Assembly (NCBI GenBank): GCA_040772005.1
Contig: JAXGYZ010000008.1
Location: forward strand, 186,001-250,000
Direction of reading: 5' to 3'
DNA from: MWBF01 sp040772005
GTDB taxonomy: Bacteria; Chloroflexota; Anaerolineae; CG2-30-64-16
Length of the DNA: 64,000 nt
The notes beneath the pieces are model-generated. The model ran no database searches, had not been told where the DNA came from, and saw only the letters and a program-made list of their open reading frames with translations. This document shows positions 25,601 through 34,307 of this stretch, one piece after another; position 1 is the stretch's first letter; each line of letters starts with the position of its first letter. A program made the translations under genes and the position numbers.

Positions 25601-26923
25601 TCAGGTGCGGAACTGGTCCATGTAGTCCCGTATCTGAGGCAGCGCCACCAGGCGGTCGTGGAAGAAGTTGTTGACGATGTTGGCAAGCTGCTGGCGGGCA
25701 GCTTCCGCCTCCCAGGTGAGCGCCTCGCCTGCCTGCTGGCGGCCGATCAGGTCACGGATCGTCAACAGGCGGCGCACCAGCTCGTTCTCCGGGTCGCCCT
25801 CGAGGGTGCGGACCACCGTCAGGATCAACTGGTCGGTCTGGGCTTCGATCTGCGCGATCGGAATGCTCCCGGCGTCATCCGTGCTCGTGTCGTCCAGCGT
25901 GCGGATCAGCGACCAGACCTGGTAAAGCAGGGAAGCCGGCTCATCGAAGAGCTCACGGATAAACGCGGCCTCTGCATAGCGCCCGGTCAGCCGGAAGATA
26001 TTATACATCCGCTTGGCGGCCTTGCCGTAATTCAGGTCTTTGGTCAGGTACTTGCGGACCTCGCGCTCCAGGGCTTCGACATAATCATCCAGCGCATCTG
26101 CGGAAACGTGACGGCTGAGCTTGGTGAAGATGGGAATCGAATCGGCTTCCAGGTAGACCTCCTGGAAGTAGGGGTCGAGATGGCCGTCGAGCGGTTGGAT
26201 GCTGCCGTCGGGCGCTTCCCAGGTCACATCGAGCATGTTGCTGGCGTTGGCGAGTCGCCGGCGTACCGAGTCGAAGACCACCCAGTCCAGCTTGCACCAG
26301 CCCGGATCTGCCGCAGCATCTTCCCAACGGATGATAACGCGCGCGCCGTTCAGCCGCACGCCCTCGATCTGGCCGCTTTCGATCTGGTCCGGCTGCCAGG
26401 CGATCGGTGCGCCCGCCTTGTAGCGCCGCCCCTCGACGATGACGTCCAGCGGGTAGGAGCCGAACTTGACCTCGATGAGTTGGGCGCCGGGGACACGGCG
26501 TGTGGTGAGCGCCTTGTCGCGCATCAGTCGCGCCAGCGTGGCACAGGCCTCGGCGCGCGTCGCAGCATGGATATTGACCCGCTCGAAGTAATCGCAGTCG
26601 CCCGGATAGCTCTGCACCTTCGACTGGGCCGCCGAGCCGGACAGCGCCAGCGCGGTCTCGACTCCCGGTTCATCCTTGAACTCGACCAGGCGGCCCACTT
26701 CCCGGAAGTAGGCCAGCTGTTCCTCGCTGAAGTCCAGCATGACGACGCGGTGGCCGAACACGCCGGTGCGTTCATTCACCTGAACCTGATCCTGGCTCTG
26801 CGTCGCGGCAATGGCTGTGAGCCATTGCAGCGCCTCCTCGCGGTCGAGTTCGACGCCCATCTGTTGGGCCGCCTCCAGGATGGTCTGGAGTTGCTGTTCT
26901 GCGGGCGAGATCGTTTCGGTCAT
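25601..26923 (-). CDS. Uncharacterised protein with nucleotidyltransferase-like motif
   Basis: This 440-residue protein is not recognised as a named family. It contains G96-S97 followed after eleven residues by D109-C110-D111 (GSAAQSKVQSYPGDCDYFERV), which fits the pol-beta nucleotidyltransferase pattern of GS then DxD. A possible third acidic residue is E151 in QLIEVKF. The C-terminal half is helical, with RKYLTKDLNYGKAAKRMYNIFRLTGRYAEA resembling helical domains that follow such folds. GGAGG lies before the ATG. It lies 20 bases upstream of the DnaE2-like gene and is probably co-transcribed with it. A link to DNA or RNA end modification is speculation. Confidence 0.6.
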   Translation of the reverse strand: MTETISPAEQQLQTILEAAQQMGVELDREEALQWLTAIAATQSQDQVQVNERTGVFGHRVVMLDFSEEQLAYFREVGRLVEFKDEPGVETALALSGSAAQSKVQSYPGDCDYFERVNIHAATRAEACATLARLMRDKALTTRRVPGAQLIEVKFGSYPLDVIVEGRRYKAGAPIAWQPDQIESGQIEGVRLNGARVIIRWEDAAADPGWCKLDWVVFDSVRRRLANASNMLDVTWEAPDGSIQPLDGHLDPYFQEVYLEADSIPIFTKLSRHVSADALDDYVEALEREVRKYLTKDLNYGKAAKRMYNIFRLTGRYAEAAFIRELFDEPASLLYQVWSLIRTLDDTSTDDAGSIPIAQIEAQTDQLILTVVRTLEGDPENELVRRLLTIRDLIGRQQAGEALTWEAEAARQQLANIVNNFFHDRLVALPQIRDYMDQFRT

Positions 26924-27029
26924 GGGGCCTCCGGGTTTGGGAATGCAACGCGACTCAGCTTAGGCGGTTGTCACCCGGAGGTCTGTAATGGAATTTGCAA
27001 ACGTCGCGCCTGTGATGATATGCACAGTG

Positions 27030-28073
27030 CTAAGGAATTGCCTGCGCCGAGTAATCGTCGATGCAGAAGGGGCGTGCGGGGTCATCTGTCGCCACAAGGT
27101 AGTAGAGGTAGCTCTCGCGCGAACCCGTCTGCTGCCCGCTCGCACTCGTGTAGGTCCACCTCTCGACCTGTTCCAGCACCCAACGCGCGTCGAGGTCCTG
27201 GATGGCCGGCTGGATGTCGGTGATCTCATACGCGGCACTCACCGGACGGTCGGCGCGGGCAGCGGTGCGGATCAGGAAGGCGCTGATCTTGCGCCACGCG
27301 TTCTCGCCGCAGAAATAGACCTGCAGCGGCTCGCGCGGGGCATCCGGGTTTTCGAGCAGTGCGACGAGCAGGTCGTTCGCCGCGACCATCACCTCGTCGA
27401 TCTGCGCGGCGGGATCCGGCGGAAGCTCTGTCGCCGTCGCTGTCGCAGTTGCGGTCGCAGTTGCGGTCGCAGTTGGCGCGGCTGAAGGCTCGGTCGTCGG
27501 TGTGGCTGTCGGCGGCACCGGGGTGTTCGTGGATGTGGCAGTCGCCGGTGGAGTCGGGGAGGGGGTGGCGGTAGGCGCGTCTGCCGGCGCAGCGGTGTGG
27601 GCTAGCGTCGGGCCGGCGGTGACAGCCGCGGCAGGTGCGGTCAGCGTGGGAGTGGCACGGGGCGGGGTTGTCGTGGCGGTGGCGGTGACCGGTGTCGCGG
27701 CCTGCGCGACCGGCGTCCCGGCCGGCGGGAGCGTGTGGCCCGTTGCAGCCCACGCGGCGGCGCCGACCAGTGTCAGCAGCATCGCGCCGGCGAACGCGGC
27801 GGCTACCTGCCACGCGGTGCGGCTCTGTCCCAGGCGCGACAGGAACTCGCGCGCTGTCATTTGCTCCTGGAACGCGGCATAGGCCAGCGGCGCAGAGGCC
27901 AGCAGCGCGGCGAAGGCCAGCCCTACCGGCAGGCAAAGTCGTATATCCGGACGACCCTGGCTCAGGATGCCATATGCCGCGGACAGGAGGACCAGCCCGG
28001 CCAGGATAACGAGAGTAAGCAACACGCCGCGCAGCGGGTCACCGGGGACGCGGGACTTTGGCGGTGGAAGCAT
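27030..28073 (-). CDS. Membrane protein with Thr/Ala/Pro-rich linker and extracytoplasmic domain
   Basis: This 347-residue protein of unknown function has three hydrophobic helices (about residues 16-36, 45-65 and 88-108). A low-complexity stretch of about 110 residues rich in T, A and P follows, including a run of alternating Ala-Thr encoded by tandem 12-bp units near 27430-27480. The C-terminal globular domain of about 120 residues contains VYFCGENAWRKISAF and ends near ARPFCIDDYSAQAIP. The layout suggests a surface-exposed domain on a flexible, perhaps glycosylated, stalk. AGGAG lies 6 bases before the ATG. A promoter lies at 28127-28155; the two downstream genes may share it. Confidence 0.65.
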   Translation of the reverse strand: MLPPPKSRVPGDPLRGVLLTLVILAGLVLLSAAYGILSQGRPDIRLCLPVGLAFAALLASAPLAYAAFQEQMTAREFLSRLGQSRTAWQVAAAFAGAMLLTLVGAAAWAATGHTLPPAGTPVAQAATPVTATATTTPPRATPTLTAPAAAVTAGPTLAHTAAPADAPTATPSPTPPATATSTNTPVPPTATPTTEPSAAPTATATATATATATATELPPDPAAQIDEVMVAANDLLVALLENPDAPREPLQVYFCGENAWRKISAFLIRTAARADRPVSAAYEITDIQPAIQDLDARWVLEQVERWTYTSASGQQTGSRESYLYYLVATDDPARPFCIDDYSAQAIP

Positions 28074-28126
28074 GGGCAACTCCTGTCAGGCGCATGGATT
28101 TGCCGCACGCGCCATGCGGCATGGTG

Positions 28127-28155
28127 ATTATAATGTTGTACGCTTTATCGGGCAA
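28127..28155 (-). promoter_or_regulatory. Sigma-70-type promoter upstream of the Thr-rich membrane protein
   Basis: The minus strand shows TTGCCC (28155-28150), a 17-base spacer and a perfect TATAAT (28132-28127). It points to the gene at 28073 and, through short gaps, to the two genes beyond it. Confidence 0.6.
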
Positions 28156-28164
28156 CTGGGGTGA

Positions 28165-30009
28165 CTATACCCGCCCCTCCCACAGCAGCCGCATCTCCTC
28201 ACAGGTGGCGAGCAGCTCGTCCAGTGGGCCCTGCGCCTCCACCCGGCCATCCTTGAGCACGATGATGTGGTCTGCGCGGCGGAGCGCGGTCTGCCGGTGC
28301 GAGACGACCAGGCAGGTAGGCCGCTCCCTGCCCAGCGCGGCCAGTTGGTCCCACAGCAGTTGCTCAGTCTCCACATCCAGCGCGCTCGACAGGTCGTCGA
28401 ACACGAGCAACTCCGGCCCGCGGACGAACATGCGCGCGGCCGCGGTGCGCTGGATCTGTCCGCCGGAGAGCCGCAGCCCGCGCGGCCCGACGAGCGTATC
28501 CAACCCCCGCTCCATCGCCTGCACGTCGCGCTCCAGGACCGCGGCGTGCAGCGCGGCCGGCAGGTCCACCCGTTGCTCCGGCAGGCCGAGCAGGATGTTG
28601 TTGCGCACCGTGTCGCTGAACAGCCGCGGGACCTGTCCGGTGTACGCGGCGCGCGGGGGCACGAAGAAGGTATCGCGGTCGCGCACAACCCTGCCGTTCC
28701 AGCACACCTGCCCTTCGCTGCCGGGCAGCAGCCCCAGCAGTGCTTTGAGCAGGGTAGTCTTGCCGGACCCGATGCGGCCGGTGATGACGGTGAACGACCC
28801 GCGCGGTATTTCGAACAACACATCCGTGACCCCATGTACCGCGTTGTTCACGATGGGTGCGGCGCCCGAGCCGTCGTTTGCATCGGTCGCAGGGACCTCC
28901 GCAGACCGTTCATACTGGTAGCCCAGGCCCTCGACCGTCAGCCGCTCCAGCCGGTCCGCTGTCGACTTCTCGGCAAACGGCAGCTCCGGGAAGCGGCCAT
29001 CCATGTACACCGGGTGGTGGACGACCGGCCCGCCGACCGGCGCGCCCTGCATCATTTGCTCCATGCGCACGAGCGACACGCCGGTCTGCCGGTAGGTGGT
29101 GATGAGCCAGCCGGTCATGCGGATGAACTCGCCCAGCGGCCACAGGTATGCGGCGAAGAGCGCGAAATCCCCCACGGTGAACTCACCACTGTACAGGCGC
29201 GTCGCCGCAAAGAGCAGGATGAGCCCCATGCTGATGTCCGTGCTGCCGTAGCTCAACGCATTGACGGCCTGCGAGAGCATCTTGTCCCGGATCATCGTCT
29301 GCTTGCGCCGGTCATTCACCGTGCGGAAGTGGCCGATGAGCCGCTCCTCGGCATTTGCCACTTTGATGGCCTGCGTCCCGTTGAACATATCGGCAATCAG
29401 CCCCGTCACCTGGCTGGTCGCCTCGCGGCCCGCCTTGCGATACCGCTCGACGCGCGGCCCGAGCAGTTGTGCAACGATGATGATGGCCGCAAGCGGCAGG
29501 AACGTGCCCAACGTGACGGTCACGTTGATGCGCAGCATGATGAAGAGTGAAATGGCCGCGCTGATTGCCAGCCCGCTGGCATCCTCGATCAACGTCGCCG
29601 CGTCGACCATCTGGTTGGTGTCATCCCGGAAGGTGCTGACGACTTCGCCCGGCGACATGACCTTGCCATCGGCTCCACGCGGCAGCGGCCGGCTGCCCGG
29701 CATCTGAAGGATGCGGGCCAGCATGTTGCGAATCAGGAGCGCCATGCTGCGGTAACGCCAGCCGATGTTGAAGTAGTTGGCGCCCGCGAGTGCGAGGGTG
29801 GCAATGAACGCGTACCCGAGCTGCAAGCCGACGACCTGGCCGACGGGCAGGCCCTTGGCGCCGCCCGAAGTCAGGTAGTCGAAGAAGGCCTGCAGGATAA
29901 GGCCCAGGACCGTGTACGACAGCCAGAAGACGCTGGCTGTGGCAGTGTCTGCGAGGAACAGCCACGGGCTGTACCGGATCAGGCGCCAGAGGTAACGGTA
30001 CGTCTTCAC
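28165..30009 (-). CDS. ABC exporter half-transporter, subunit with degenerate Walker B
   Basis: The 614-residue subunit has an N-terminal six-helix type IV exporter membrane domain and a C-terminal ATPase domain. Walker A is GRIGSGKTTLLK and the signature is a canonical LSGGQ. Walker B reads LLVFDD, with Asp replacing the catalytic Glu; the H-loop His is present (VVSHRQTAL). A variable insert of about 60 residues (HHPVYMDGRFPELP...) lies before the ATPase domain. The start is a GTG overlapping the upstream subunit's stop (GTGA). Together with that subunit it should form a heterodimeric exporter with one consensus and one degenerate ATP site. The substrate is unknown (lipid, drug or peptide). 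Confidence 0.9.
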   Translation of the reverse strand: MKTYRYLWRLIRYSPWLFLADTATASVFWLSYTVLGLILQAFFDYLTSGGAKGLPVGQVVGLQLGYAFIATLALAGANYFNIGWRYRSMALLIRNMLARILQMPGSRPLPRGADGKVMSPGEVVSTFRDDTNQMVDAATLIEDASGLAISAAISLFIMLRINVTVTLGTFLPLAAIIIVAQLLGPRVERYRKAGREATSQVTGLIADMFNGTQAIKVANAEERLIGHFRTVNDRRKQTMIRDKMLSQAVNALSYGSTDISMGLILLFAATRLYSGEFTVGDFALFAAYLWPLGEFIRMTGWLITTYRQTGVSLVRMEQMMQGAPVGGPVVHHPVYMDGRFPELPFAEKSTADRLERLTVEGLGYQYERSAEVPATDANDGSGAAPIVNNAVHGVTDVLFEIPRGSFTVITGRIGSGKTTLLKALLGLLPGSEGQVCWNGRVVRDRDTFFVPPRAAYTGQVPRLFSDTVRNNILLGLPEQRVDLPAALHAAVLERDVQAMERGLDTLVGPRGLRLSGGQIQRTAAARMFVRGPELLVFDDLSSALDVETEQLLWDQLAALGRERPTCLVVSHRQTALRRADHIIVLKDGRVEAQGPLDELLATCEEMRLLWEGRV

Positions 30010-31766
30010 GCCATCACCTCTTCAAGCCCGGTACGCAGGAGCTGCGAGAAGCGAGAAGCGGCGTCGGCTGCGAGATCGGCGCGTGCGCCGTACTCGATGA
30101 TGCGTCCCTCATCCAGGATCATGATCTCGTCGGCGCGCTGCACCGTGCCGAGCCGATGCGCGATGATGATGCCGGTCCGACCCGCCATCAGCCGGTCCAC
30201 CGCGTGTTCGATGCGCGCCTCGGTGGCGGGGTCCAGCCGTGAGGATGCCTCATCGAGGATGACGACGCCGGGATCGGCCAGGAAGATGCGGGCGAAGGCC
30301 AGCAATTGCGCCTCGCCTGCTGACAGCCCGCCCCCGCTTTCCAGCACTGTGTCGAGGCCCCGGGGTAAGCCGGCCAGCCAGCCATCCAGCCCGACCTCGC
30401 GCACGACGGCCAGCACCCGTTCGTCGGGTACGGTGTCGTCAAACAGCGTGAGGTTCTGGCGCACGGTCGCGCGGAAGAGCTGCACCTCCTGCGTGACCAT
30501 GCCGATGCGGTCGCGCAGCTCGGTCTGCCGCGCGCGGCGGATGTCCTCAGCGTCGAGCCGGATTGTGCCGCCGGAAGGGTCGTAAAAGCGAAAGAGCAGC
30601 CGGGTGAGCGTGGACTTCCCGCTGCCGGTCCGTCCGAGCAGGCCGAGCACCGTGCCCGGTTGCAGCCGGAACGTGATATCCTTCAGCACCCGGCTGGCGG
30701 GGTCATCCGCATAGTGGAAGCTGACGTCCTCGAACGCGACGGCCAGTGGCCCGGCCGGGAAGGTGACGCCGGGGCCATCGTGGATCGTCGGCTGGATGCC
30801 GCGCAGCTCGGTGATACGGACGATGCTGGCGGTTGCACGCTGGAGCTCCTGCACCTGATCGAGGATGCCCCAGAGCGGACCCTTGACGAGGTCGATGTAG
30901 TAGAAGATGACGAACAGCGCGCCGATGGTCAGGCTGCCATCGCTGAAGAGCGTGTTGCCGATCAGGTGCGCAGCCACGTAGGCGAGCGCAAAGACGTTGA
31001 TAGGCAGAGTGAAGATCCACACCTGCACGCGCATCGCCGCGATGACCCGCAGCCACCGCTCCCGCAGCCACATATACAGCCGGCGCAGGATGTACGGCTC
31101 CGCGCCGCTCGAACGGATCTCCTCCGTGCCGTTGAGCCATTCTTCGATCGAGCCGAAAAGTTGGGCTTCCGTCTCGCGCAGCCGCTCCCAGCGCGGGATG
31201 ACGCGCGAGTTCAGCCAGTTCAGCGCGAGGAGGCCGGCCAGCGTCGCCCCTGTGATGGCGAGGCCGAGCCGCCAGTCCTGGAGCAGCAGCAGAACAAGGA
31301 CGCCTGCCACCAGGAGCAGGTTGCCGAACAGGTTCACGACCAACTGCGAGAAGAAGTTGGCGAGCTGGTTGACGTCGCCGTCGACCCGCTCGATGAGTTC
31401 GCCGGGCTTGTACTGCTTGTGGAACGACATGTCCAGCTTGAGGCAGTGGAGCGCCAGGTCAGCGCGCAGGGCATTGGTCGCGGTCCAGGCGACGTTCTCG
31501 CTGGCATAAGTGGCCGCGACGACCACGATCTGCCGTACGATCGCCACGGCCATGAACAATGCGGCCGCGCTGAAGAGCCGCTCGATGCCGGTCTGTGCCT
31601 CGGCGCTGTCAAGAAAGTAGCGGACAATCTGCGGGTTGGCCAGCCGGAGGGCGATGCTGGCAAGCAGAAGGACACCCAGCAACAGGGCACGCGGCATCTG
31701 CGGCTGCAGGTAGTCGCGCAGCAGCCGCGCATAGGCGCGGATCGGGATCGCGTTTGCTCGTTCCAC
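30006..31766 (-). CDS. ABC exporter half-transporter, subunit with degenerate signature motif
   Basis: The 586-residue partner subunit has a six-helix membrane domain and an ATPase domain with Walker A GRTGSGKSTLTR and a full Walker B ending in the catalytic Glu (VVILDEASSRLD). The H-loop is IIAHRLGT. The signature motif is altered from LSGGQ to LSAGE. Paired with the downstream subunit, this gives a canonical site (this Walker A/B with the partner's LSGGQ) and a degenerate one (partner's Asp with this LSAGE). The start is a GTG with GGTGAG eight bases upstream. A palindromic repeat separates it from the nitroreductase gene. Confidence 0.9.
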   Translation of the reverse strand: MERANAIPIRAYARLLRDYLQPQMPRALLLGVLLLASIALRLANPQIVRYFLDSAEAQTGIERLFSAAALFMAVAIVRQIVVVAATYASENVAWTATNALRADLALHCLKLDMSFHKQYKPGELIERVDGDVNQLANFFSQLVVNLFGNLLLVAGVLVLLLLQDWRLGLAITGATLAGLLALNWLNSRVIPRWERLRETEAQLFGSIEEWLNGTEEIRSSGAEPYILRRLYMWLRERWLRVIAAMRVQVWIFTLPINVFALAYVAAHLIGNTLFSDGSLTIGALFVIFYYIDLVKGPLWGILDQVQELQRATASIVRITELRGIQPTIHDGPGVTFPAGPLAVAFEDVSFHYADDPASRVLKDITFRLQPGTVLGLLGRTGSGKSTLTRLLFRFYDPSGGTIRLDAEDIRRARQTELRDRIGMVTQEVQLFRATVRQNLTLFDDTVPDERVLAVVREVGLDGWLAGLPRGLDTVLESGGGLSAGEAQLLAFARIFLADPGVVILDEASSRLDPATEARIEHAVDRLMAGRTGIIIAHRLGTVQRADEIMILDEGRIIEYGARADLAADAASRFSQLLRTGLEEVMA

Positions 31767-31826
31767 TCGTTGTTCTCACCAGGGCAACTACTCAGGAATT
31801 CCGAGCAGAGTGCCACATTAAAGCTT

Positions 31827-31895
31827 GGAGTCGAGGCTTTAGCCGGTAAGGCCGACGCGTGCGCACACAGCCAAACCGGCTAAAGCCTCGACTCC
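31827..31895. repeat. GGAGTCGAGGCTTTAGCCGG palindrome (family P, copy 2)
   Basis: The arm 31827-31846 and its complement (ACCGGCTAAAGCCTCGACTCC, ending 31895) enclose about 29 variable bases. Arm sequences carry a compensatory C-to-T/G-to-A change relative to copy 1, so pairing is preserved. Confidence 0.8.
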
Positions 31896-31931
31896 AGCCA
31901 TCTGGAATCGCTGGCGGCGACTGCGGTTGCC

Positions 31932-32726
31932 CTACTCCAGGATCATTTTGTGCAGATCGGCCTCCGCCTGGGCGATCTTCGACTGGTAGACGCCCAGTTG
32001 CCTCTCGAAGGATGACCCGGGGTGGCTGGCATTGTATCCCGCGACCATTTGATTCAGCCAATCCTGCATGACGGCTGGATCGGCCGGCCGGTATTGCCCG
32101 GTGAACGTGATCTGGTCGAGGGGCAGCTTCGGCGGCATGGGCGGATAGCCGCCGCGCGGGTAGCCGAGGACGATGGTCATCAGCGGCACGATGTGATCGG
32201 GCAGCGCGAGCGTCTCGCGCAGGTAGCCTGCATCGAGGAAGCCGCTGCGCCCCGTCTCCGATAGCATCACCGAAGATACCCCCAGCGCCTCTGCTGCGAC
32301 GTTGAGCGCCATCGCGGCCAGCGATGCGTTCATCACCGCAACGGTGTATTCCACCAGTGGGCTGGCGGGAAAGACATCGAGCACGGACCGGGCACGGTGC
32401 GTGTCGGCCAGGACGATGACCGCACGCGCCGCGCGAAACGGGATGGGACGGTCGAAGGTCGCGCGCCACTCGTCCGCGGTGAAAACGGCGAAGCTCCACG
32501 TCTGGAGGTTGACGGTGGACGGCGCGAGCCGCGCGGCTTCCATGACCGCGGCAAACACATCATCCGGGATGGGGCGATCCGTGAAGCTGCGCACGCTCCG
32601 ACGATGGAGCAGCGTGTGCAGCAGCGCGTTGTCCGCCAATGAGGGCGGCGGCTGGGGCCGCCCTCGCAGGATGCGGACGAGGCTGCGTATGAAGACCGGT
32701 GGCGTCAGGCGAACCAGCCCGGCCAT
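31932..32726 (-). CDS. Nitroreductase-family FMN oxidoreductase
   Basis: The 264-residue protein has the nitroreductase FMN-phosphate region RRSVRSFTDRPIPDD and the RLAPSTVNLQTWSFAVF segment. ASLAAMALNVAAEALGVSSVML and VLGYPRGGYPP come later, all in the usual order. Members reduce nitro groups, quinones, enones or flavins using NAD(P)H. Its start overlaps the stop of the radical SAM gene by one base (TGATG), so the two are translationally coupled and may act on the same substrate. The N-terminal 30 residues are basic and precede the core fold. Substrate unknown. Confidence 0.87.
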   Translation of the reverse strand: MAGLVRLTPPVFIRSLVRILRGRPQPPPSLADNALLHTLLHRRSVRSFTDRPIPDDVFAAVMEAARLAPSTVNLQTWSFAVFTADEWRATFDRPIPFRAARAVIVLADTHRARSVLDVFPASPLVEYTVAVMNASLAAMALNVAAEALGVSSVMLSETGRSGFLDAGYLRETLALPDHIVPLMTIVLGYPRGGYPPMPPKLPLDQITFTGQYRPADPAVMQDWLNQMVAGYNASHPGSSFERQLGVYQSKIAQAEADLHKMILE

Positions 32727-33946
32727 CAGTTGTGCCTCTGTTCCTGCTGCTCGCGCTCCGTCACCGACAGGAAGCCGCCAAAGAGCCGGTACTCGTCCAT
32801 GCGGCAGGAGTTGATGAACTTGCCATCGTAGATGGTGATGTCGGGGCAGCTATCGCACATATCCGCGCGGCCGTCGCCCTGCAGGTCCGGCGCCTGAATG
32901 ATGCCCACGCTCTGCACGTACACGGGCCGGAACAGCTGCGCCGGATGCCGCAGGAGGTCGCCCATGCGCTTGCCCAGCGCGCGGCGCATGTGCGGGTCCC
33001 ACGGGGCCATCAGGAAGGGCAGCCCGCCCACCTTCGCCTCGCCCAGATAGGCCAGGTAGGTGCCCTTTAGCATGTGATGGCCCGCCTGTGCCACCTCCAT
33101 CGTCTGCTTGCCGATCGCGCCGTAGACCTGTCGCTTCGAGCCGACGACCGCGCCGGCCAGCCACTTGAACGAGTCGTGGCGCACTGTCCCGCCCAGGTAA
33201 CCGGACGCGTCGTATTCCGGGCAGGCGTCCTGCAGCAGCTCGTAGACCTCCGGCGACGTGACAAAGTGCTCGTCGAAATGGTCGCGCACGTAGCTGAGCT
33301 TGGTCAGGTCCACCTGCCGGTCCGACGCATCGGAGGCGACGTGCTCATCCAATGACGCGGTCCGGTACGTTATGAACACTAGCCCCTGGACCCGGTCGAT
33401 ATTGGCCTGGCCCCAGCGCAGCACGTCGGGGATTTCGTGGAAGGTCGAGGGATACACGGTCGAGTTGAAAATGAGGTAGAGCCCCTTCTCAGCCGCAATC
33501 ATGTCGGCATAGTGCTGGCGCAGCTCGTTGAGCTCAGCCTCGTTCTTGCCCTGCCACTTCGGCCGCGCCTGGTGGCTGTCGATGTGGATGGTGAAGCCGG
33601 CCAGCCCGGCCCGCTTGAGCTCGCGCAGCAGGTCCGGCTTGAGCGCGACCGCGTTCGTCAGGATGATGGGCTTGATCTTCTGCTCTTTGATGAACGCGAC
33701 CAGGTCCACGATGTGCGGGTAGATGAGCGGCTCGCCGCCCGCGATGGAGACGTTATCCGGGTTGCGCCACCGCTTGAACATGAGGACTTCTTCCTTGACC
33801 TGTTCCAGCGTCTTGTGGCCGGTCAGGTGCTGGCGGTAGCAGCCCTCGCAGTGGATGTTACAGATGTCGGTGACTTCGAGCCACGCGATCGGGTTGTCGT
33901 TGAGTGACCAGGGGAACCGGTAGAGATTGCGTTTGTCAAGTGTCAT
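32726..33946 (-). CDS. Radical SAM protein with C-terminal Cys motif
   Basis: The 406-residue enzyme contains the [4Fe-4S] radical SAM motif C29-x3-C33-x2-C36 (CNIHCEGCYR). The SAM-binding GGEP (SIAGGEPLIYPHIVDLV) and other barrel strands follow. Near the C-terminus, MCDSCPDITIYDGKFINSCRMDEYR offers three more Cys that may bind an auxiliary cluster, as in SPASM-type enzymes, but the pattern is shorter. GGAGG precedes the ATG at 33946; an upstream ATG-like extension is weaker. It is coupled to a nitroreductase. The chemistry is not predictable from sequence. Confidence 0.85.
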   Translation of the reverse strand: MTLDKRNLYRFPWSLNDNPIAWLEVTDICNIHCEGCYRQHLTGHKTLEQVKEEVLMFKRWRNPDNVSIAGGEPLIYPHIVDLVAFIKEQKIKPIILTNAVALKPDLLRELKRAGLAGFTIHIDSHQARPKWQGKNEAELNELRQHYADMIAAEKGLYLIFNSTVYPSTFHEIPDVLRWGQANIDRVQGLVFITYRTASLDEHVASDASDRQVDLTKLSYVRDHFDEHFVTSPEVYELLQDACPEYDASGYLGGTVRHDSFKWLAGAVVGSKRQVYGAIGKQTMEVAQAGHHMLKGTYLAYLGEAKVGGLPFLMAPWDPHMRRALGKRMGDLLRHPAQLFRPVYVQSVGIIQAPDLQGDGRADMCDSCPDITIYDGKFINSCRMDEYRLFGGFLSVTEREQQEQRHN

Positions 33947-34307
33947 GGCTTCCTCCGGGAGCAAAGAGAATGAAGGGAAAGGAAATATTGCCTATGTTCC
34001 CATTATACGCCATGTTCTCAAGTTAGTCGCGCGGCGCTGTGAAGAGGGGAACAGGTGAAGCGGTGAGCAGGTGAAGCGGTGAAGAGGAGACAAGGGGACC
34101 GGGAGACAAGGTGATCGCTTGAGTGGGCAAAGAAGTGAGCAGGGAGTGCTAATGGAGTCCAGGCTTCAGCCGGTTTGGGAGTGGGCTCACGTTGACAGTG
34201 TAACCGGCTGAAGCCTCGACTTTAATGTGACCTGTTCCCCTCTTTACCTGCTCTCTCTTTCCCTTTTCAACCTGTCACCCCTGTCACCCCTTCACCCTGT
34301 CACCTTG
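33947..34307. repeat. Gene-free stretch holding family C tracts and family P palindrome copy 3
   Basis: Left tracts of GGTGAAGCGGTGAGCAGG-type units (34038-34110) are mirrored by CACCTTGTCACCTGTTCGCC-type units (34230-34330) that run into the gltB 3' end. Nested inside is the third GGAGTCCAGGCTTCAGCCGG palindrome at 34154-34223. A TATAAT at 34007-34002 on the minus strand may be the -10 of a radical SAM promoter, without a good -35. No coding region is supported. Confidence 0.65.
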
